Below are positions 11,605-23,130 of a DNA stretch of 64,000 nucleotides, one piece after another; the first letter of the stretch is position 1; each line of letters opens with the position of its first letter. This stretch comes from Datisca glomerata (taxonomy: Eukaryota; Streptophyta; Magnoliopsida; Cucurbitales; Datiscaceae). Location of the stretch: assembly GCA_003255025.1 (NCBI GenBank), contig QANY01000230.1, positions 49,787-113,786 on the forward strand, in the 5' to 3' direction. The notes beneath the pieces are model-generated. The model had not been told where the DNA came from and searched no databases. It worked only from the letters and a program-made list of their open reading frames with translations. Made by a program: the position numbers and the translations under genes.

Positions 11605-13387
11605 CACTACAGTGTTACACACCCACTACTGTGGTGCCACGTGTCACTACAGTAGTCCATGTCAATCTATGATACTCAATACGTGATTCACACGTGGCAA
11701 TTACTACATATTAAATATTTATAAAAATCAAAATAAATACGTAGATATTTATTAATTCAAAATTAACATATTTGATTATCTATATCTACTAAATAATATG
11801 TTATTTCAAAAATAACATATTTAGTTTATCCAAATTATTATCTAATAATAATTTAATTATCTAATTTCATAAGTCTCACTTATGGATAATTAAAAAATCG
11901 ATAATTATTTATATATATTAATTCTGAAAAAAATATATATCTATATAGATAATTTACTTAATTAATTAATCACATATAATTATCTATAATTATGTATTTG
12001 TCTCAGAATAAAAAAATTTACAAGTAAGTCATTTTTTCTATTCTGAAATATTCACACCCTAGACTGTGTAATATAGAAGTGACTTGGGGACCATAGATCT
12101 ATAATCCTAAGCTCCAATAAATCATATTATTAATTAAACTCTTTAATTAAATATCGTATTTATTAATTTCATTATTACTCCACTATAAATATGGAATTGC
12201 ACTCTTAGATATTACATATTGTATTTATAGAGTATTCTCATGTAATCCATTGATATACTTATTTCATGTAGTTCTGTCCTTCAATTATTGGTCGGTAAAT
12301 TAGAACAAGTATAATTACTATATACCCTTTAAATTATCTCTTAATCCTTAAGTACCATTAACCCACTATTAAACGGTTAATTTATAATCTTATTATAAAT
12401 TTGAGCTCAATAACCATTCAGTTCTAAAATTAACATTTTAAGTGAACAAATATAAGATCCATTAGGAAAGCTTGAATTCTAAATCTTGTAAGATCAGGTT
12501 CCCAACCATCGATATCACTGAATCTCTAAGACAAAAGTCTCTAGCATATTTTCCAAACAAACCTTAACGACTAAATCAAAAAATCTAGTAGACATGCGTA
12601 GGAGTTCATGACTACTCAAGATTTAGACTGATCTACATATGATCATTGAGTTGATTTGTATTAAATCTTTATTATAAACGACACGTTGATAAAGACATTA
12701 ATTCACATCAGTCCAGTCAGATATAATCTCGTTATATAAAGCACATTCACTAAGGTGTCTATCCACATCAATGAATCTAGATCACATGCACTCATAATGC
12801 TTAATAAACTATACTAGCAAACAATCATTGAGATTCCATACTTTAATATGTTGCTAACAATTTATTCATTATCTATGATCTTAATACTCTCGTACTAATA
12901 CAAGATAATAGTCTCATTAATGAATGTGGAATTTTTATATATTCATATAAATTATTCAACAATAATTTAAAAAAATAATTATAAAAGAAATGTAATCCTT
13001 ATTAAATTTCATATCAAAATATCAATACACATACTTTGAGAGCATAACTCCCAACATTCTCTCACTTGTCCTAAAGTAAATGTGACATCTCTCTTAATCA
13101 TATGTTTCGCACATGACCACCAAACAACTTCGTAGGAAATGTGTCGGTAAATGAGTCAGCTAGGTTCTTATCCAACGTTATCTACATAACACTTAGAGCC
13201 AGATTATGATCCAATGTTATCATCATAATATTTAGATCACCTCGGTATATGACCCAGACGTCGAATTTCGACTATCCACATCTGATTCCTAATCAGTATA
13301 TCCAGTACGATTCAGGTCTCTACCAGAATAAACAAACATATAGTTTCTCGTTCTCATAAGATACTTGAAAATGTGCTTTACTGCAAT

Positions 13388-14140
13388 CTAGTATTCCAAA
13401 CCTGAATTCGATTGATAACGACTAACAATTTTCACTGCATAACAGATGTCTGGTCTCGTATACAACATGGCATACATGAGACTTCGAACTGCTGAACCAT
13501 AGGGAACCTTTCTCATATCCTCTTCCTCCTGAGGTGTTTCAGGACATTGTTCCTTGGAGATGACAATTCCATGTCTGGTTAGTAGTTGAGCTTTCTTAGA
13601 ATTTTTCATAGAGAATCTATCCAACACCTTATCAATATAAAATTCTTGAGAAAGTGCCAAGAGCTCGTTCTTTCTATCCCTTAGAGTTTGGATGCCCAGA
13701 ACATAGCTCACTTCTCTCAAATCTTTAATTTGAAATTTCTTAGCAAACCATTTCTAAACTTTTGATAGAGTTTCTACATCACTCTCAATGACTAGAATAT
13801 CATCAACATAAAAACTAAGAAACCCACAATCTTCTCTTTGATGTATTTATAAACACAGGCTTCGTAACATTTTGCTAGAAGTCATAAGACTTTATAATCT
13901 CATCAAAGAGAAGATTTCAAGTTCTAAATGCTTACTTTAATCCATAAATGAATTGAAGCAACTTGCATACTTTCTGATCTTGCCCATTTTGTACGAACCC
14001 TTCTAGTTGCATCATAGAGATGCTTTCTTCAAGAGAATCATTCAGAAAAACTATCTTGGCATCCATTTGACATATCTCATAGTCAAAACTAGCGGTTATG
14101 CACAAAATAATCAACTTCATCTCTTTGTGTATGGCCCTTG
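13388..14140 (-). pseudogene. Copia reverse transcriptase fragment (element 1)
   Basis: Two open segments on the minus strand (13932-14120 and 13388-13720) read FDYEICQMDAKIVFLNDSLEESISMMQ and SYVLGIQTLRDRKNELLALSQEFYIDKVL ... YGSAVRSLMYAMLYTRPDICYAV. These match the copia RT order (QMDVKTAFLNGxLxExIxMxQP, LGIxIxRDRxxxxLxLSQ, YxSAVGSLMYAMLCTRPDIxYAV). The region with the catalytic YVDD between them (about 13790-13830) survives only as a degraded echo, with frameshifts and stops. It is inactive. Confidence 0.8.
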
Positions 14141-14799
14141 GCTACTAACCGTGCCATGAATGTCCCTATTTTCCCACCAGCACCTCTTTTCTTCTTGAAG
14201 ATCCATTTACATCCAATGGGCCTGACATCTTCAGGTGGATCTACAAGTTCCTAGATAGATTTAAAATACATAGATTTCATTTCCTAGTTCATGGCTTCTT
14301 TCCATTTCTCCTCTTCAGGATCATCCATTGCTTCTTCATAACATAATGGATTGTCTTTATTAGTGTCTGACACTAGGACATGTGCTTCCTTCAAAAGAGT
14401 CATTCAAAAAAGCTATCTTGATGTCTATTTGACATATGTCATAGTCAAAACTAGCGGTTATGGGCAAAAGGATGTGAATAGATTTCAGCATGGCCACATG
14501 GGAGAATGTCTCTTCATAATCGACTCCCTCCCTTTGTGTATAGCCCTTGACTACTAACCGTTGCCTGAAAGTCCCTATTTTCCCATCTGCACCATTTTTT
14601 TTCTTGAAGATCCATTTACATCCAATGGGCCTGATATCTTCAGGTGGATCTACAAGTTCCTAGACGGATTTGGAATATATAGATTCCATTTCCTAGTTCA
14701 TGGCTTCTTGTCATTTCTCATTTTCAGGATCATCCATTGCTTCTTCATAAGATAATCGATCGTCCTTAGTAGTGACTGAGACTAGGGCATGTGCTTCTA
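14032..14799 (-). repeat. Tandem duplication within copia pol (two ~370-400 bp units)
   Basis: Unit 1 (14032-14391) and unit 2 (14392-14799) both run from the TTCAA(A)AGAG / CATTCA block to CATGTGCTTC. Both contain CTAGCGGTTATG, GATCCATTTACATCCAATGG, GGTGGATCTACAAGTTCCTAGA and CATCCATTGCTTCTTCATAA. The second unit keeps a stretch (GGATGTGAATAGATTTCAGCATGG) that the first has lost. The units code, on the minus strand, for the start of the reverse transcriptase region, so the copy had two RT starts. Confidence 0.85.
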
Positions 14800-14959
14800 G
14801 TTCGTAGTGAACTGGTTATCTCACAACCCTCTCACTACGATGATGCACTGAGGTTTCCTTTGAAGGAATTGTTGTTTCTTTTGTTTTTCATTTATTAGTA
14901 AAAATTGAAGGTGGTCTGATCTCATCAGCCACTAATTCTTCGAGAACTATTTTGCTATG

Positions 14960-15761
14960 AGGTTTGTAATTTTATGTATATTCATGTTCAAGGAAGGTTG
15001 CGTTTGTCGACACAAGCAGCTTTCGATGCTTGTGACTATAAAAGTACATACCTCTAGTCTCTGGAGTATAGCCTACGAATATGCATACCTTAAAACTTTA
15101 GTCTAAATTTTTTATCTTAGGTCTAAGAATGTGAGATGGACACCCCCATTTATCGTGTGTATTGCATATCCCCAAAATGTAAATGACAGTGATGAATAGT
15201 TTAACATCGACCTAACCATATCTAATAAGGTTCAGTTTCTCCTATTTGCAACACCATTTGCTGTGGTGTTCCAAGTGCTATGAGTAAGAATAGGATTTAC
15301 CTAATTGCTTTTCAACTTCAGCTGTGAATTCTTTATACTTTCTGAAAGTTTCAGACTTTCTTTGAATTAGGTAACTATAACCATATCTAGAGTAATCGTC
15401 AATAAAACTATTGAAAGACTCATACCCACCTCTAGCTTGTACATTGTTCGGTCTACAGACATCACTTATGTACTAGCTTGAGTGGTTGCTTGGCTCTTTG
15501 GCCCTTTCTAGTGAAAGGTCTTTTGGCTATTTTACCGTCTAGACAAGATTCACAAATAAGAAGAGTTTCAACGTTTAGTTCTCTCAAAGCACCATGCTTT
15601 GTTAACCTATTTAACCTGTCTAGAGTAATATGTCCCAACCTATGATGCCAAAGATATCTGTTATCGTTATCTTGAGAAACTCTTCGTCGTTTGTTACTTT
15701 TAGGTTTTGCTATTTTGAAAAGTTCAAAATTATTTAATACGCATTCAGTCGGTTTAAGCAT
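14960..15761 (-). pseudogene. Copia integrase and pre-integrase fragment (element 1)
   Basis: The pre-integrase piece is an open frame of 99 codons (15462-15761) with YLWHHRLGHITLDRLNRL and ICESCLDGKIAKRPF, which is the HxxRLGH ... CxxC zinc-binding module. The core integrase below it (to 14960) parallels element 2 at 22460-23130 but has lost about 100 bp near 15290 relative to that copy and carries stops. It would have joined cDNA to the host genome, but is no longer functional. Confidence 0.75.
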
Positions 15762-15939
15762 ATACAGTCTATATATAACTTTTGCATCATAAATATCAAA
15801 TCCATTCTTATTAATAGTAAAATGTTTATTAATAAAAGAAATTCTTAATAATTATTCTCGCAAACATGAAAGAAAAAACAAATTTCTCAAAAATCCAGGA
15901 ACAATAAACATCCTTCAAAACTAAATAATTATATCTAAG

Positions 15940-16080
15940 GTTCTTGGAGCAGAAGCAATCTGCTTAGCTTTACATCCGTCCCAAGGTATCATTTCTAATA
16001 CATCTGTGGGGCAAGCTCGGACACATTGAGTACACTCTATACATGTATCATAAATCTTTACTGAATGTGACATTGGATCT
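15940..16080 (-). pseudogene. psaC: Plastid psaC fragment (nuclear plastid DNA insertion)
   Basis: The minus strand starts ATG at 16073 and encodes [10 protein letters not shown], then [24 protein letters not shown], and [11 protein letters not shown]. These are the first 45 residues of the chloroplast photosystem I iron-sulfur subunit (81 residues in plastids), including the first cluster motif CxxCxxCxxxCP. One change is seen, Glu for the usual Gly in CIGC. Identity stops at about 15940 and the reading frame ends soon after. The 5' side (16074-16110, AGATCCA before the ATG and AAAAATTTATAG) looks like the plastid leader. It lies between the protease start and the LVLKDVYC block of the copia element, so plastid DNA was captured there. 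How far it extends beyond 16110 is uncertain. Confidence 0.85.
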
Positions 16081-16319
16081 ATAAATTTTTGAACACCATA
16101 AATTTTTTATCTAGTCAATTTTCAAATGAATCATATATTTAGATACAAGATGAATCAATAATTTCTCATAATTTTTCTAATCAATATACTTTTAGATTGA
16201 CTCATGCAATAGCGCCAAGATACTTTGATTTCTTACGTTTTCGCAAACATGATCATACATTACGTATCCTACAGATAATTCGCCTTCATGAATATAAGAA
16301 ATGAATTGTCCGTAATACT

Positions 16320-16480
16320 TTAGCTGACACGAGCGCACCACTGCCTACTCTCAAAACGATTGCGTAATCAGCCAGCTCCCTTAACCAATCAAGCATCTGC
16401 AAAGAAGAACATACAAGGTTAGTGGTTCCTGAATCAAGTATTCAGGATGAAAAATTATATTCCACTAAACTAGCTTCAAG
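16320..16480 (-). pseudogene. Copia protease fragment (element 1)
   Basis: The minus strand reads LDSGTTNLVCSSLQMLDWLRELADYAIVLRVGSGALVSAKV, in pieces matching the copia aspartic protease WxxDSGATxHVCSSLQ ... LRVGNGASVSAKAVG. The catalytic DSG is present. The continuation (LVLKDVYC) is found only at about 15930, on the far side of the plastid insertion. Confidence 0.7.
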
Positions 16481-16539
16481 TACAAGTAAATCATATTTAC
16501 CTTTCTTTTTCAGTTCGAAGAGATACTTGTTACAGTTTC

Positions 16540-17330
16540 TCTTTCAATGACATTCAACCCCACAGTGGAAATATTCTCTTTTAGCCTTGTTGTCTTTCTT
16601 GTTCTTCTTGACTTTTGGTGATGTCTTGGCTTCCATCCCTTTCTTGTTCTTACTTTTACCCTTTCCATTGATCTTATTCCTCTTGTTAATTTTAACAGTG
16701 GAAGAAGGCTTTAGCTCTGCAACATTTGCCCCTGTCTCTTTGGTCATTCTCAAGTTGAGTGACTCAAAAGTCTGCAGTGCATTCAACTATTGGGTCATGT
16801 TCAATTGTAACTTACTCATAACATGGTCGTGAATGCAGAAAAAGCTGACTCAAGTATAATTCTAACTTGAGTCCGCTCATCAATGGTCATCTCATGCACT
16901 TCAGCCTCGTGCATTACGTTGATCATGTTCAAAAAAAATCTCACATAGAAGTACATTTTCTCATCTTAGTGGTCATATAGCTCATAGTGACCTCATAACG
17001 ACTTTGATCAAACTGCTGCCCAAACATCGTCTGTAGAGATTCCATATTTTTTTGGCAGTTTCTATGCTTTCATGCTTGGTTCTCAGAACATCATTCATGC
17101 TTGCAAGCATGTAGCATTTCGCCTTGTTGTTTGATATGATCCAAGCATCATATTTATCTCTAACATTCTTAGGGGCACTAGCAGGGGGCTCTTAAGGATA
17201 TTCCTCAGCAAGAATGAACTTATGGTTCTCAAAAATTAGCATTAAGTTCATATTTGATTTCTAACGTATGAAATTATCACCATTAAATTTCTTGAGAACG
17301 AGTAAAGCAGTAACAGGGTTGTCATGGTAG
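16540..17330 (-). pseudogene. Copia gag fragment with zinc knuckle (element 1)
   Basis: The open stretch 16544-16786 encodes MNALQTFESLNLRMTKETGA, a lysine-rich linker and YFHCGVECHWKRNC. This is the CCHC zinc knuckle, with its first cysteine replaced by tyrosine. Upstream (16990-17250) the minus strand reads YDAWIISNNKAKCYMLASMNDVLRTKHESIETAKKIW and MFGQQFDQSRYEV, the conserved copia gag body. It is interrupted by stops and frameshifts. Confidence 0.8.
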
Positions 17331-17339
17331 GTATAATAA

Positions 17340-19122
17340 TGATAACTGAAATTTAAAATATACAAGATTCAATATAATTAATAAATATCTAGAATTCAAA
17401 ACGTAAACGTGATGCATGAATGCAACATAATAAACACACAAAATTTAACATTTTTTAATCACGATAAAAGAACCCAATGATTAATGTGTTGCCTTAGGGT
17501 CAATCAGATTAATCTCAGACTGTCTATAAGACATTCTCATCCCAGTTAATTAAAACATAAAATATCTCATATTTTCTCTTTTAACAATAAGGTATCACTT
17601 GTTTGGTTAAGTCACAACTATCCACATGCAAGTTTAATTGTGACTTTGTGAGTGTAACTCATTATTTCAGATTCCATGACTTGATTTAGAATATGTCGTC
17701 TTAAGGTCGATCAAAACTAAACTATATCACTTCCTCCTATCTTTTTAAGAAGTCTAACGTTGGTATTGGTACAGCTGAAAACCTTCCTTAGGGGGGTGAA
17801 AACAAAACAATCTCGGCCCTCATTGTACCTCACGGTGTTGTACTAATAATGGAGACCGTAGTTACATTGACATGTCAACCTTCTTCCACTCACTATTTAG
17901 GATTATGTGTTTGCATTTTAACGTATTAATTAATTCCAAATTAATTACTAGTTAAGATAATAATCCTATGAATATTTAATAATCAGTTATGTCAATCTCA
18001 TTGGTCTAAGTTCATTTAACCTTCTAAAACGCCTAAGTCATAATTAGGTGAGCTTAGACTAACTAATTAAATATATTCATCAAACTTTAATAAAACTATT
18101 TTACTAAAGTCTGTTATCCTAAAGGTTACTATAGCCCTTAGTATGGTGTAATTATTAAGTCTTAATTAATTAAAATATAGCAGTTTACATGCAATTTCAT
18201 AAAATAATACAAAAAATATATTAGTACAATCCTAATAAATTATGTTTCTACATATGAGATGCATGATTAAATAAAATTGTGTGGGATTTTCATGTATGGA
18301 ATGTGATCGACTGATACATGGACATGTTGTCAAACATAACAATTAAACCCTTGAAATAAAGAAATAAAATTACAAAACAGACTTCAAGAATACATATTTT
18401 TCAAATATTGTCTTCTCATCCTAATGTCCATCTCCATAATCTCCAAGCTTTGAACAAAATTCTATTTAATTGAGAAAAATATTTTTTCTTAATTAAAATT
18501 AGTTTCTATACTTATCCTTTAAAATATTTGATTTTGACTTAATTTAAAAATTTAAAAAGATAATTGAGGGATTGAGGGATATCATAAAATTAGAAACTAA
18601 TTTTTAATCCTTAATTACATTAATTTCAAAATTTAAAAATATAATTGATAGATTGAGGTTATCATCAACGCATATGGTGATAGGGTTGGTTAGTATCACG
18701 GTTTGTACGAAACTTCTCTAAAAGTGACAATAGTTGCCGACGAAGACAGGACTCTCCTACCGTCGCCCCCATTATCGCAGCACCACTGTCGCTGCCAGAA
18801 CAGTTTTTCAGGCGTGAACAATAATTTATGTTGTTCGACTCGTGCGTTCTTCATCTTTTCGCATTTAGAATAATTATAATAATATTCAAAATAAATTACA
18901 AAAATTCCTACGCCTCAAAACGGCTTACACAAGATCTAAAAAAAATTAAAAGATTAAAACCTAACACAATAATTACCATACAATTAACGATCCATTATTT
19001 TCCATACATTCAAAAAACATAGCTTTCCATTCATTCATACATATCTCAGATTATATGAAGAATGCAATAAAACCTACACAGCAATTGACATATAAATATA
19101 TAAATACCCCTATGATACCACT
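17340..19122 (-). mobile_element. Long untranslated leader and primer-binding site of element 1
   Basis: About 1.75 kb lies between gag and the primer-binding site (plus TGATACCACT, 19113-19122). Blocks at 18245-18480 and 18650-19110 are repeated in element 2 (23125-23400 and 23620-24147), for example GATGCATGAT...GATTTTCATGTAT and CTAATGTCCATCT. The open frame 18828-19022 is chance. No coding sequence is recognised in the leader. Confidence 0.65.
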
Positions 19123-19123
19123 T

Positions 19124-20738
19124 GTTTGACTTCACCACACGCGCGCGGTGTAAGCGGGTTGGCGCGTGGCTATTTTAAAAATTAAATTTTTAATAAAAAT
19201 ATATTTTAATAAAACGAAATCGCGCAACGCTTCGATAACCAAAAAAAAATTTGAAAATTTTTTTCAATCAGTCAGGATCAACATGGTGCTGAAGTGTGGC
19301 GTGAAACAGCATAGTGTCTCATGACACCACTGTAATGTCATGCGACACTACAGTGTTGCACACCCACTATTGTGGTGTCGTGTGACACTACAATAATTCA
19401 TGTCAATATCTAATACCCAAGCAGTGATTGACACGTGACAATTACCGTGTATTAAATATTCATTTTAATCAAATTAAATATCAAGATATTTGTTAATACA
19501 AATTATCATATTTAGTTGATCCAAATTAGTATATAATAATAATTTAATTATTTGATTTCACAAATTAGATATTTTACCTCATTTATCGATAATAAAAAAA
19601 TCGATAATTATTTATATATACATTAATTCCAAAAGTTATATTTACATATATTTAATTTAATTAATCAATTTTTAATCAATTAATCACACATAATTATGTA
19701 CTTGTCTCAGAATAAAAATTCATTTGCAAGTAAGTCATTTTCTCATGTCCTAAAATATTCACACCCTAGACTTCGTAGTACAGAGATGACTTGGGGACCA
19801 TGGACCTATAATCCTAAGATCTAATAAACTAGATTATTAATTAAATTATTTAATTAAATAATCTTATTTATTAATTACATTATTACTCCACTATAAATAT
19901 GGAATTGCACTATTAGAGTTTACATATTGTATTTACAGAGTATTCTCATGTAGTCCACTGAGATAATTATTCCATGTAGTTATGTCCTCCAATTATTGGT
20001 TCGTAAATTAAACTAATCAAAATTCTTAAGTACCATTAATCCACTAGTGAATGGATAATTTATAATCTTATTATAAATTTGCGCTCAATAACCATTGAGT
20101 TTCAGAATTAACACTTAAGGGAACCAATATACGATCTGTTAGGAAATCTTGAATTCTAAATATTGTAAGATCATGTTCCCAGCCATTCATATCACTGAAT
20201 CTCGAAAACAAAAGTCACTAGCATATTTTCCAAACAAATATTAACGAGTGAATCAAAAGATCTAGATGGCATGCATGAGAGTTCATGACTACTCAGTATT
20301 CAAACTGATCTACATATGATCATCGAATTGATGTATATTAAAATTTTATGATAAACGGCACGTTGATAAATATTTAATTCACATCAGTCCAATCATATAT
20401 AATCTCATTATATAAAGCACATTCACTAAGATGTATATCCACATCAATGATCTGGATCTAGATCACATGCATCCATAATGATTAGTGAACTGTACTAGCA
20501 ACCATTCATTAAAGATTTCATACTTTAATATGTTGCTGATAATATTATTCATTATTTATGATCTTAATCTTCTCGTACTAATACATAATCATAGTCTCAT
20601 TAATGAATATAGAATTTTTAGTTGTTTATTAAATTATTCAACAATAATTTAAAAGAACATTGATAAGAAAATTGTAATCCTTATTAAATTTCATATCAAA
20701 ATGTCAATGCACATGCTTTGAGGGCATAACCCTCAACA
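19124..20738 (-). mobile_element. Shared copia LTR (5' LTR of element 1, 3' LTR of element 2)
   Basis: This 1615-bp LTR runs TGTTTG...CTCAACA on the plus strand. The primer-binding site of element 1 abuts its left end (19113-19122) and the polypurine tract of element 2 its right end (complement of ATCTCCCACTTT, 20739-20750). It thus serves two neighbouring elements. A GTCATGCGACAC-type inverted-repeat patch lies at 19320-19400. LTR C begins within this patch. Confidence 0.8.
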
Positions 20739-20750
20739 ATCTCCCACTTT

Positions 20751-22240
20751 CCCGAAAACAAATGCAGCATTTATCTCAATCCTATGTTATGCACATGACC
20801 CTCAAATGACTTCGCAGGAAGTGTATTTGTAAGAGGATCAGTCAGGTTATGTTCCGATGCTATCTTCATAATAGTCATATCCGATCGATGCACGATCTCT
20901 CTTAAAATATGATATTTCCTCTCTATGTGGAACTCTTATGACTCCTCGGTTTCTTGGAATTCTTTATCACCCCACTATTGTCACTGTACATAATTAGTGG
21001 CTTGTCCGTATCTGGAACTACTTCCATAACAGTATAGAACTTTCTGAGCCACAATGCTTCTTTCACAGTTTCACAAGCTGTTATATATTTGACTTCCATA
21101 ATGGAATTTGGAATGCTGGATTGTTTAATACTTCTCCAAACTACAGCTCCTCCACCTAGGGTGAATAAGGATCTAGATATCTACTTTTAACTATTTATGT
21201 CTGATTGAAATTCAGAATCAATATATCCAGTGGAGTTCAGGTCTCCACCTGAATAAACAAGCATATTATTTCTTGTTCTCTTAAATTCCAAACATGGATT
21301 CGATTGATAACGATTGACAATTTTCACTGCATAACAGATGTTCAGTCTCGTACACAACATAGACATACATTAGACTTCTAACTACTGAAGCATAAGGAAC
21401 ATTTCTCATATCATCTTCCTTCTAAGGTGTCTTAGGACATTATTTCTTGGAGAGGATAATTCCATGTCTGGTTGGTAGTTGACCTTTTCTGGAATTCTCC
21501 ATAAGATGCCTGAGAAAGGGCCGAGAGCTTGTTCTTTCTATCCCTTAAGATTTGGATACTCAGAACATAGCTCGCTTCTCCCAAATCATCCATTTGGAAT
21601 TTCTAAGCTAACCACTTCTCTACCTTTAATAGAGTTTCTACATCATCCCAAAGGAGTAGAATATCATCAACATAAAGAACTAAGAAAATCACTATATTAT
21701 CTTTGATGTATATATAAACACAGGCTTCGTCAACATTTTGTTGGAAGCCATAAGATTTTATAATCTCATCAAAGGTAAAATTTCAAGATCTAGATGCTTG
21801 CTTTAATCCATAAATGGATTTAAGCAACCTCATACTTTCTGATCTTGTCCCTTTTGTACGAACCCTTATGGGTACATCATATAGATGTTTTCTTCAAGAG
21901 AGCCATTTAGAAAAACTGTCCTGACGTCCATTTGTCATATCTCAAAGTCAAAACTAGCGGCTATGGACAAAAGAATTTGGATTTTAGCATGGCCACAGGG
22001 GAGAATGCCACTTCATAATCGACTCATTCCCTTTATGTATAGCCATTGGCTACTAACCGTACCTTGAAAGTCTCTACTTTCCCATCTACACCTCTTTTCT
22101 TCTTGAAGATCCACTTACATCCAATGGGCCTGACATCTTCAGGTGGATCGACAAGTTCCTAGACGGAATTGGAATATATAGATTTCATTTTCTGGTTCAT
22201 GGCATCTTGTCATTCCTCCTTTTCCGGATCATCCATTGCA
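20751..22240 (-). pseudogene. Copia reverse transcriptase and RNase H (element 2)
   Basis: No long open frame remains, but the nucleotide sequence follows element 1 (13260-14340) and copy B (8300-8733) throughout. Shared blocks include CTACAGCTCCTCCACCTAGGGTGAATA, CATAACAGATGTTCAGTCTCGTACACAACAT and ATCCACTTACATCCAATGGGCCTGACATCTTCAGG (each seen in pieces). Unlike element 1, RNase H is present. Frameshifts and stops are frequent. Confidence 0.75.
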
Positions 22241-22459
22241 TCTTCATAAGATAATGCATCGTCATTATCAGTGTCTGACACTAGGACATGTACATCTAGT
22301 TCGTAATGAACTGGTTGTCTCACAACCCTCCCACTACGACGTTGCACATGGGTTTCTATTGCAGGAACTATAATTTCTCTGGTTAGTCATTTATCAGTAG
22401 AAATTGAAAGTCGTCTAATTCCTCGAGAACTACTTTCCTTTGAGGTTTGCAGTTTTCCA

Positions 22460-23130
22460 TATAGTTGTGTTCAAGGAACGTGGCATTTATCGATACAAAC
22501 GCATTTTGATCATTGTGACTATAAAAGTATCAACCTCTAGTCTCTGGAGCATAGCCAGTGAATATGCATACCTCAAAGCTTGAGTCTAACTTTCCAATCT
22601 TAGTTCTAAGAACGTGAATTGGACACTTCCATATAAGAAAATGATGCAAACTTGGTTTGGAGCCATTTCATATCTCTAAAGGCGTCTTTCTTACAGACTT
22701 GTATGGAACATATTCAAAATGTATGTAGCTGTGTGTAATGTATATCCCCAAAATGTAATTGGTAGTGATGAGTAGCTTAACATCGACCTAACAATATCCA
22801 GTAGGGTACGGTTTCTCTTTTCTGAAACACCATTTTGCTGTAGCGTTTCAGCTGCTCTGAGTTGGGATAGGATTTCATACTCCAGCAAGTAATCCTTAAA
22901 TTCTAAATCCAAGTATTCCCCACATCAATATGATCGAAGGGTTTTCAATGATTTACCTAATTACTTTTCAGCTCCAGCTTTGAAGTTATTAAACTTTCCA
23001 AAAGTTTCAGACTTTCTTTGCATTAGGTAAGTATTATCATATCTTGAGTAATCATGAATAAAAGTGACGAAATACTCATACACATCTCTAACTTGTACAC
23101 TGATCGGTCCACAGACATCACAGATGAGAT
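22460..23130 (-). pseudogene. Copia integrase core (element 2)
   Basis: The minus strand encodes LICDVCGPISVQVRDVYEYFVTFIHDYSRYDNTYLMQRKSET (22961-23221) and, after a frameshift, ETLQQNGVSEKRNRTLLDIVRSMLSYSSLPITFWGYTLHTATYILN (22691-22912). These match the copia integrase core (HTDVCGPxxxxxxxGxxYFVTFIDDYSRYxxxYL ... TPQQNGVAERRNRTLLDMVRSMMSYSxLPxSFWGYALxTAxYxLN). The glutamate in QNGVSEKRN, the last residue of the DDE triad, is present. The first aspartate of the triad is also kept (ICDVCGP). Confidence 0.85.

Larger units (their letters stand above)
11605..20738 (-). mobile_element. Copia retrotransposon, element 1
   Basis: This is a near-complete but decayed minus-strand element. The 3' LTR is 11605-13056, followed by polypurine tract 13057-13068, reverse transcriptase 13380-14800, integrase 14960-15761, protease and plastid insertion 15800-16470, gag 16540-17330, a long untranslated leader 17340-19112, primer-binding site 19113-19122 (complement TGGTATCA) and 5' LTR 19124-20738. 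RNase H is deleted, a 370-bp block of pol is tandemly duplicated, and psaC plastid DNA is inserted. Its 5' LTR is also the 3' LTR of element 2. The two LTRs have diverged visibly, and the 3' copy lacks the last ~220 bp. Confidence 0.8.
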
